A stretch of DNA of 19,493 nucleotides from Synergistota bacterium (GTDB lineage Bacteria; Synergistota; Synergistia; Synergistales; Synergistaceae): assembly GCA_023450745.1 (NCBI GenBank), contig JAEXGR010000074.1, forward strand, positions 1-19,493. Reading direction: 5' to 3'. The notes under the pieces were generated by a model. The model saw only the letters and a list, made by a program, of their open reading frames with translations, did not search any database and was not told the origin of the DNA. The position numbers and the translations under genes were made by a program. Positions 14,314 through 19,493 of this stretch are shown piece after piece. Numbering within the stretch: position 1 is the first letter of the stretch; every line of letters begins with the position of its first letter.

Positions 14314-16548
14314 ATGATGCGAGAGGAATGGCGGGGTTTTAAAGAGGGTAAGTGGCAGGAGCGAATAGACGTCAGGGATTTTATTCAGTCGAATTACAGG
14401 CCTTACGAGGGGGCCGCGGATTTTCTTTGCGGGCCGACGGAGCGTACCGGCGCTCTTATGAAGAGGCTTGAGCGCCTTTGCGATCTTGAGCGTGAGTTTG
14501 GCGGCGTGCTTGATATCGACGCGCAGACGGTGACCTCGCTCACCAATTACCGCGCCGGATATCTTGATAAAGAACGGGAGATCATTGTCGGGCTCCAGAC
14601 AGACAGGCCTCTGCGGCGCGGCGTCAACCCCTTCGGCGGCATCGCGATGACGCGCAAAGCCTGCGAGGCCTACGGTTACGCGCTCTCAGACAAGGTGGAG
14701 AGGGAGTTTCAATACCGCACGACGCATAACGACGGTGTCTTTCGCGTCTATTCCGACGAGATTAAAACGGCGCGCCACTGCGGCATCATTACGGGACTGC
14801 CGGATTCTTACGGGCGCGGGCGCATCATCGGCGATTACCGCCGCGCCGCGCTTTACGGGGTAGACTGTCTTATCGAAGAAAAACAAAAAGACAAGGCGCG
14901 CGCCGCCGCCGCGGGGGCGATGCTGCAAGACGACATACGGCTGTTGGAAGAGCTCTATCAGCAGATAAATTTTCTCGGCAAACTCAAGGAGATGGCCGCG
15001 CTCTACGGTTATGACATTTCGCGCCCCGCCGCGAACGCGCGCGAGGCGGTGCAGTGGCTTTATTTCGCCTACCTCGGCGCGATCAAAGAGCAGAACGGCG
15101 CGGCAATGTCCATCGGCAGAGTATCCACCTTCCTTGACATATATTTTGAACGCGATATTGCAGGCGGGCTGCTTGACGAGAGCGGCGCGCAGGAGATCGT
15201 CGACGATTTCGTGATGAAGCTGCGCATGGCGCGCCACCTGCGCACGCCGGAGTATAACGAGCTCTTCGCGGGTGACCCGATGTGGATTACGGAAGCCCTG
15301 GGCGGCATGGGCGAGGATGGGCGCACGCTGGTGACAAAGACCGCCTACCGGATGCTCAACACGCTCTATAATCTCGGCCCCTCCGCGGAGCCGAATCTCA
15401 CGGTGCTCTGGGCCGGGGCGCTGCCAGAGCCTTTCAAACTTTTCGCGGCGAAGGTCTCCTGCGATACGGATGCGATTCAGTATGAGAACGACGACTTGAT
15501 GCGTCCGCTCTACGGAGACGATTACGCGATCGCCTGCTGCGTTTCCGCGATGCGTGTCGGTAAAGAGATGCAGTTCTTCGGCGCGCGCGCCAATCTTGTG
15601 AAGCTGTTGCTGATGAGCCTCAACGGCGGGCGCGACGAAAAGAGCGGCGTTCAGGTGGGGCCGCGCCGCGCTCCCTATGAGGGCGACACGCTGGAATACG
15701 GCAAAGTGCTGGCGCTGATGGATTTCTATCGTCCGTGGCTTGCGAAGACGTATGTTTCGGCAATGAACATGATCCACTATATGCACGATAAATACGCCTA
15801 TGAGAAGACGCAGATGGCGCTGCACGACACCGGCGTCCACCGCTACATGGCCTTTGGCGCGGCGGGGCTGTCGGTGCTCGCCGACTCGCTTTCGGCGATA
15901 AAATACGCGAAGGTGCGGCCCGTGCGCGGTGAGTCGGGGCTGATCACCGACTTCGTCACCGAGGGCGATTATCCGGCCTTCGGCAACGACGACGATCGGG
16001 TGGACGATATTGCGCGCGAGCAGATAGAGCTCTTTTATAACGAGCTGAAAAAGAATCCCACCTACCGCGGCGCGGAACACACCCTCTCGATACTGACGAT
16101 AACCTCGAATGTCGTCTACGGAAAAAAGACCGGTTCCACGCCTGACGGACGCAAGGCGGGAGAACCCTTCGCGCCGGGGGCGAATCCAATGCACAACCGA
16201 GACCGGAACGGGGCGCTTGCCTCGCTCAATTCGGTCGCCAAGCTCTCCTACGCCGCCTGCCGCGACGGCATCTCCAACACCTTCTCCATCGTTCCCGAGG
16301 CCCTGGGGCACAGCGACGGCGAGCGCCTGGATAATATGGTCGCCATCCTTGACGGTTATTTCGCGCAGGGGGCGCACCATCTCAACGTCAACGTGCTGAA
16401 CCGCGAGACCCTGCAAGAGGCGATGGAATGTCCCGAGAAATATCCGAATCTCACGATACGCGTCTCCGGCTACGCGGTGAACTTCCACAAACTGTCCCGC
16501 GCGCAGCAGCGGGAAGTGATCTCGCGTACTTTCCACAGCGGGATGTAG
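14314..16548 (+). CDS. pflB: Pyruvate formate-lyase (glycyl radical enzyme)
   Basis: It converts pyruvate and CoA to acetyl-CoA and formate in anaerobic cytoplasm, using a protein glycyl radical. The 744-residue protein matches PflB over its whole length (E. coli about 760). TGLPDSYGRGRIIGDYRR is near-diagnostic, and the adjacent catalytic cysteines C408-C409 lie in AIACCVSAMRVG. This pair separates PFL from diol dehydratase and choline lyase relatives, which have one Cys. The radical glycine is G719 in RVSGYAVNF. AGGAGG (14303-14308) lies 5 bases before ATG 14314 and 8 before an in-frame ATG at 14317, so either may be used. The activase gene follows one base after the stop. Expression is controlled by the upstream ZTP riboswitch, linking formate production to one-carbon/purine status. 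Confidence 0.95.
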   Translation: MMREEWRGFKEGKWQERIDVRDFIQSNYRPYEGAADFLCGPTERTGALMKRLERLCDLEREFGGVLDIDAQTVTSLTNYRAGYLDKEREIIVGLQTDRPLRRGVNPFGGIAMTRKACEAYGYALSDKVEREFQYRTTHNDGVFRVYSDEIKTARHCGIITGLPDSYGRGRIIGDYRRAALYGVDCLIEEKQKDKARAAAAGAMLQDDIRLLEELYQQINFLGKLKEMAALYGYDISRPAANAREAVQWLYFAYLGAIKEQNGAAMSIGRVSTFLDIYFERDIAGGLLDESGAQEIVDDFVMKLRMARHLRTPEYNELFAGDPMWITEALGGMGEDGRTLVTKTAYRMLNTLYNLGPSAEPNLTVLWAGALPEPFKLFAAKVSCDTDAIQYENDDLMRPLYGDDYAIACCVSAMRVGKEMQFFGARANLVKLLLMSLNGGRDEKSGVQVGPRRAPYEGDTLEYGKVLALMDFYRPWLAKTYVSAMNMIHYMHDKYAYEKTQMALHDTGVHRYMAFGAAGLSVLADSLSAIKYAKVRPVRGESGLITDFVTEGDYPAFGNDDDRVDDIAREQIELFYNELKKNPTYRGAEHTLSILTITSNVVYGKKTGSTPDGRKAGEPFAPGANPMHNRDRNGALASLNSVAKLSYAACRDGISNTFSIVPEALGHSDGERLDNMVAILDGYFAQGAHHLNVNVLNRETLQEAMECPEKYPNLTIRVSGYAVNFHKLSRAQQREVISRTFHSGM

Positions 16549-16549
16549 C

Positions 16550-17257
16550 GTGAAGGGGCGCATAAGCGGCTTTCAGAGCTTAGGGGCGGTGGACGGGCCG
16601 GGTGTGCGCTGCGTAATCTTCGCGCAGGGCTGTCCGCTGCGCTGCGCCTATTGCCATAATCCCGAAACCTGGGCGGCGGACGGCGGCGCGGAGGTCTCCG
16701 TGGATGAGCTTGTACGCAGAACCGAACGGCTGCGCCCCTATATAATCAAAAAAGGGGGCGTCACCCTCTCCGGCGGCGAACCGCTGGCGCAGCCGGACTT
16801 CGCGGCGGCGCTTTTGCGCGCGCTCCAGGAACGCGGCTTCCACACGGCGCTTGATACCTCGGGAATCTGCGGCGCGCGCGGCGCGGCGGCGGTGCTGCGA
16901 TACGCCGATCTCGTGATCTGCGATATGAAATTCACCACGGAAGAGGATTACGCGAGATACTGCGGCGGTTCGCTCGCGCCGGTGATGGAATTTCTCGCGC
17001 TGGCGGCGGAGATGAGAAAACCGCTGTGGCTGCGGCAGGTGATCATACCGGGAATAAACGACGGCGTAGAAGACGCGGCGCGCCTCGGAGCGATGGCCCG
17101 GCGGTTCGCCAATCTGGAAAGGCTCGAACTGCTGCCCTTCAGAAAACTATGCGCCGCGAAGTACGAGGCGCTGGGAATCGACTTTCCGCTGAGAGACTAT
17201 CCCGAATGCCCGGCGGAACGCCTTGCGGAGCTGCGGCGGGCCGCGGAGCGGCACTGA
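16550..17257 (+). CDS. pflA: Pyruvate formate-lyase activating enzyme (radical SAM)
   Basis: It uses S-adenosylmethionine and a 4Fe-4S cluster to abstract hydrogen from the PFL glycine, creating the radical. In the 235-residue protein the radical-SAM motif CPLRCAYC (C28, C32, C35) binds the cluster and SGGEP (from 74) helps bind SAM. The N-terminal VDGPGVRCVIFAQGC is characteristic of PFL activases. No extra ferredoxin-type cluster insert is present, as in E. coli PflA and unlike activases of diol-dehydratase-type enzymes. GTG 16550 starts one base after the pflB stop, with only a weak GGGA upstream, so translation is probably coupled to pflB. Confidence 0.93.
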   Translation: MKGRISGFQSLGAVDGPGVRCVIFAQGCPLRCAYCHNPETWAADGGAEVSVDELVRRTERLRPYIIKKGGVTLSGGEPLAQPDFAAALLRALQERGFHTALDTSGICGARGAAAVLRYADLVICDMKFTTEEDYARYCGGSLAPVMEFLALAAEMRKPLWLRQVIIPGINDGVEDAARLGAMARRFANLERLELLPFRKLCAAKYEALGIDFPLRDYPECPAERLAELRRAAERH

Positions 17258-17309
17258 TTTTTGCTATGGATGGGGCGCGCCTGTTTTCGCGGGGGCGTCC
17301 TCGTTGCCT

Positions 17310-18152
17310 CTATTCTTGCGAGACTCTTTCTGATATTTTCAGATATTGCTTTTCGGTTTTTCCGAAGTTCTCTGCGATACTTTCGCCGCGCAGGCAGGAT
17401 AACGAGGCGGTGATGTCGGCGGCGAAATCATCCGGCAGGTAAATATTTTTCTCTTTTACGAGCCGCGCGAGGGCTCCTTTTTCGTTGAGCATATACATGC
17501 GGTTGAATGCGTAAAGAACCTGTATCAGCGCGACGGCGCAGCGAAAAAGCGAGCCGGAGGCGTAGACGACGTCGCCTTTGCCGATGGACTTTCTGCCGCA
17601 CATGAGCGAAAACCGGCACTCCCACAAAAATTTGTCCATCACGGCGCGGCGATACTTCTCGGGAAAGGGGATAAGGCGGGCTTTTTCCTCTTGCAGGCGG
17701 CCGTTGGTGCCGATTAGCTCGCGGCAAAGGGACACCTCGCCTGCGTAAATCGAATTGACGAAGCCGAAAGGGTGGCCGCACTGGTAATCTACTGTGACCT
17801 CACCCGCAAGGCACCGTCCGATGACCTCATGGACCTTCGCGATGTCGCGGAAGAGAATGTCTACCGGCATGCCCTCCACGGTGAGCCAGCCGCCGCCGTT
17901 TATCCACGGCCCCCACTCGCCGGGAGCGGTCACGGCCTCTCGCCTGCCCTCGTCGTCAATGAGCGCGGCGCGCTTGCGGAAATCCTCCAGATCAAAAGAA
18001 GCCGCGTCATAGTATATGCCGATGTCGATATCGGAACCTTCGCCCGCCGTGGCGGTGGCGCGCGAGCCGCCGAGCACGACGGAATCTATCCCTCGCACGC
18101 CGCGGAACGCCGCCGCCACCTTGCCTATTATCCTATCCGCGCTCTCACACAT
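17310..18152 (-). CDS. Nucleotidyltransferase-domain protein
   Basis: This 280-residue protein has the polymerase-beta-type nucleotidyltransferase fold. The signature GGSRATATAGEGSDIDIGIY (residues 28-47) supplies the G-S and the metal-binding D41/D43, and a third Asp at 98 (MPVDIL) completes the catalytic triad, so it is probably active. The C-terminal half is helical, as in DUF4037-type or aminoglycoside adenylyltransferase-like proteins. The substrate, whether small molecule, protein or RNA, cannot be told; resistance is not implied. AAGGAGA lies 6-7 bases before the ATG. No HEPN partner gene is adjacent, so it is not an obvious MNT-HEPN toxin-antitoxin pair. It is convergent with pflA and divergent from smpB. 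Confidence 0.8.
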   Translation of the reverse strand: MCESADRIIGKVAAAFRGVRGIDSVVLGGSRATATAGEGSDIDIGIYYDAASFDLEDFRKRAALIDDEGRREAVTAPGEWGPWINGGGWLTVEGMPVDILFRDIAKVHEVIGRCLAGEVTVDYQCGHPFGFVNSIYAGEVSLCRELIGTNGRLQEEKARLIPFPEKYRRAVMDKFLWECRFSLMCGRKSIGKGDVVYASGSLFRCAVALIQVLYAFNRMYMLNEKGALARLVKEKNIYLPDDFAADITASLSCLRGESIAENFGKTEKQYLKISERVSQE

Positions 18153-18276
18153 AAAAAATCTCCTTCGCCCGGGATGTAGCTGTCGTAACGGTATTAGAGT
18201 ATCATAATCCGTTCACAAAGTCAGCGCCGCTGATTTTGCGGAGCAGACAGCCAGCCGCGCTAGGTAGAATTACGAT

Positions 18277-18305
18277 TTGACTAAATTTGTTCAAACAGGT
18301 ATAAT
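18277..18305 (+). promoter_or_regulatory. Promoter of smpB-ssrA
   Basis: TTGACT (18277-18282), a 17-base spacer and a perfect TATAAT (18300-18305) give a start near 18312. The ribosome site GAGGTGA begins at 18313 and the GTG start is at 18325, so the leader is only about 13 bases. Confidence 0.8.
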
Positions 18306-18324
18306 GCGTGCCGAGGTGAGAAAA

Positions 18325-18798
18325 GTGCCCGAGGATAAGACAGTTGCCCAGAATCGAAAGGCAAGGCATGAGTATTTCATCATAGATTCTTTTGAGGTCG
18401 GCATCGTTTTATCCGGGACGGAGATCAAATCCATCAGGGAGGGAAGAGCCAACCTTAAAGACGGCTTTGCCTCGGTGGAGGGTGGAGAGCTGTGGCTCTA
18501 CAACGTCCATATCTCGCCTTATGAAAAGGGCACCATCTACAACAAAGACCCGCTGCGCCCGCGCAAGCTGCTCGTCCATAAGACGGAAATCCGCCGGCTG
18601 CTCGAGAAGACGCGCGAAAAGGGCTTCACCCTCGTGCCTTTAAAGATATACCTCAAAGAGGGCAGATGGGCCAAAGTAGAGCTTGCCGTCGCCAAGGGCA
18701 AGCAGCTCCATGACAAACGCGACAGCGCCGCCGAACGCGACGCCGCCCGCGAAATAGAGAGAGCGGTACGCCGCAAAGGCCGCGGCGAAGACTACTGA
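18325..18798 (+). CDS. smpB: SsrA-binding protein SmpB
   Basis: It binds tmRNA and brings it to stalled ribosomes for trans-translation. The 157-residue length is typical. The conserved SmpB core is clear: NRKARHEYFIIDSFEVGIVLSG at the start, TEIKSIREGRANLKDGFA, then PLKIYLKEGRWAKVELAVAKGKQLHDKR, and a basic C-terminal tail that folds in the ribosomal decoding/mRNA path. The frame is open back to a TTG at 18277, but that codon is the -35 box and the ATG at 18304 overlaps the -10 box. GTG 18325, preceded by GAGGTGA (18313-18319), is therefore the best start. ssrA follows 29 bases after the stop. Confidence 0.95.
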   Translation: MPEDKTVAQNRKARHEYFIIDSFEVGIVLSGTEIKSIREGRANLKDGFASVEGGELWLYNVHISPYEKGTIYNKDPLRPRKLLVHKTEIRRLLEKTREKGFTLVPLKIYLKEGRWAKVELAVAKGKQLHDKRDSAAERDAAREIERAVRRKGRGEDY

Positions 18799-18827
18799 AA
18801 CTGAGCACCACCGCACCATCCATTACT

Positions 18828-19181
18828 GGGGACGACAGGTTTCGACAGCAGATGGAGGGTCGGGGGGAGCGTGCCGAGGATGGGGAAGCCTCGTAAATCC
18901 GGCTCCAAAACAATAATTGTCGAAGACAATTACGCACTCGCTGCTTAGTTAAGCAGCGCGCTCTTCGAGACTTCCGCCGTTGGGTCCCGAAAGAGCGTCA
19001 CAAAGACGGCTGGGATTGCGGCAGAGCTTTTCGGCTGACGTCCGAGATTCAGGAAAGGCTAGGGAACGAGTATCCTGTCTGTGGGAGCCTCCGCCCCGAA
19101 ATTTAAAGCATAGACTACGCACGTAGCGCCCTCCAGATCGGCCTCTGTTGGACCGGGGTTCGATTCCCCGCGTCTCCACCA
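18828..19181 (+). ncRNA. ssrA: tmRNA (one-piece)
   Basis: This 354-base tmRNA rescues stalled ribosomes and tags the nascent protein for degradation. The tRNA-like ends are clear: GGGGACG at 18828-18834 pairs with CGTCTCC at 19171-19177, followed by ACCA. The 5' end has the conserved GACGACAGGTTTCGAC and the 3' end the T-arm GGGGTTCGATTCCCC. The coding part best reads from GGC at 18901 to TAG at 18946-18948, giving tag GSKTIIVEDNYALAA. The YALAA end is the classic ClpXP degron; the first resume codon is less certain. The stop lies in hairpin GCTGCTTA/TAAGCAGC. It is probably co-transcribed with smpB. Confidence 0.95.
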
Positions 19182-19192
19182 GAACGCTTTAT

Positions 19193-19225
19193 CAAGCCCC
19201 CGCAAGGGGGCTTGTTTCGTTTTTC
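19193..19225 (+). terminator. Intrinsic terminator of ssrA
   Basis: CAAGCCCCC (19193-19201) pairs perfectly with GGGGGCTTG (19206-19214) around GCAA, a stable tetraloop, followed by TTTCGTTTTT. It lies 11 bases after the tmRNA 3' end. Confidence 0.93.
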
Positions 19226-19262
19226 AAGCCTTCTCAAAGTATTATTAAATACTGTATAATAC

Positions 19263-19493
19263 GTAAGCGTCAAACCTCCGATACCTATCCATTTTCATAA
19301 CCTTCCCGTACCATTCGGTCAGGTCCGGTGACCTAGTCGCCCCTAGGCCTCCACTTCCGCGGCGGACTCTTCGGCCTTACCGCCGTCACTGCCGCCTGGC
19401 TCTTTGAGCCGGCAGAAGTCGGGCAGCTCTTTGCTCCAGGGCAGCAGCGTGGGGTACTGTTCCATGGCGATGTCGGGCATGGTCTCCAGGATG
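19263..19493 (-). mobile_element. End of an IS66-family insertion sequence (partial)
   Basis: The sequence beginning GTAAGCGTC at 19263 matches the GTAA(GCG) terminal inverted-repeat start typical of IS66 elements. It is followed on the minus strand by the C-terminus of a transposase. The element continues past the window edge, so only one end is seen. The eight flanking bases TATAATAC (19255-19262) would be one copy of the target duplication. Confidence 0.65.
19343..19493 (-). CDS. IS66-family transposase, C-terminal fragment (cut by window end)
   Basis: The last 50 codons of a minus-strand gene are visible, ending in TAG at 19345-19343. The fragment contains LLPWSKELPDFCRLKEP, which resembles the IS66 TnpC C-terminal motif (LPWSxxLPxxC), followed by a variable acidic tail rich in Gly, Ser and Glu. 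The catalytic DDE residues lie outside the window, so intactness cannot be judged. The family call rests on this short motif plus the nearby IS66-like terminal repeat. Confidence 0.65.
   Translation of the reverse strand, partial: ILETMPDIAMEQYPTLLPWSKELPDFCRLKEPGGSDGGKAEESAAEVEA

Noticed and set aside
14686..16563. 625-codon open frame antisense to pflB
   Set aside because: It lies opposite a gene with clear PFL motifs. Long antisense frames are expected from GC-rich codon usage, and the translation resembles no family.
17310..18152. MNT-HEPN toxin-antitoxin system or aminoglycoside resistance gene
   Set aside because: No HEPN partner is adjacent, and the nucleotidyltransferase motif alone does not specify antibiotic modification.

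Overview
The window looks like a chromosomal segment from an anaerobic, moderately GC-rich bacterium, most likely a member of the Synergistota (Cloacibacillus-like). The clearest lineage clue is the C-terminus of the large exported protein at 2850-6998. It has a short Ser/Gly-Cys-Asn motif, a Leu-rich stretch and a basic tail, which resembles the Synergist-CTERM sorting signal. Pyruvate formate-lyase with its activase, a ZTP riboswitch and a probable selenoprotein fit an anaerobic fermenter. No database search was run.

Layout. 1-630: a sigma-70-type promoter drives four tRNA genes (Leu-UAA, initiator Met, elongator-type Met, Pro-CGG), closed by an intrinsic terminator. 738-2734: a promoter and a membrane-anchored diguanylate cyclase. 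2850-6998 (minus): a 1382-residue exported FG-GAP/VCBS-type protein, sharing a perfect bidirectional terminator with the cyclase. 7011-7608: non-coding, with a promoter, operator-like palindromes and a terminator hairpin. 7609-9729 (minus): DNA topoisomerase III. 9976-10872: a PfkB/ribokinase-family sugar kinase. 11002-12418: a two-gene NfeD-stomatin membrane operon.

12479-13822 (minus) holds the most important feature. It is a CoA-disulfide reductase/NADH oxidase-family flavoenzyme whose reading frame is interrupted only by a TGA at codon 42, exactly where the family has its single redox-active cysteine. A 9-bp perfect hairpin with a GGU loop begins nine bases after the TGA, and its loop lies 18 bases after it, the same spacing as in E. 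coli fdhF. The best reading is a selenocysteine enzyme with a bacterial SECIS. Ordinary gene calling would truncate it to residues 76-447 or call it a pseudogene.

14073-17257: a divergent promoter region leads to a ZTP (pfl-motif) riboswitch with intrinsic terminator, then pflB and pflA. The reductase and PFL both concern coenzyme A chemistry (keeping CoA as a thiol; using CoA for acetyl-CoA), so the divergent arrangement may be functional, but that is inference. 17310-18152 (minus): a nucleotidyltransferase-fold protein. 18277-19225: smpB followed by ssrA (tmRNA), the trans-translation pair, with its own promoter and terminator. 19263-19493: the end of an IS66-family element with the C-terminus of its transposase, running out of the window.
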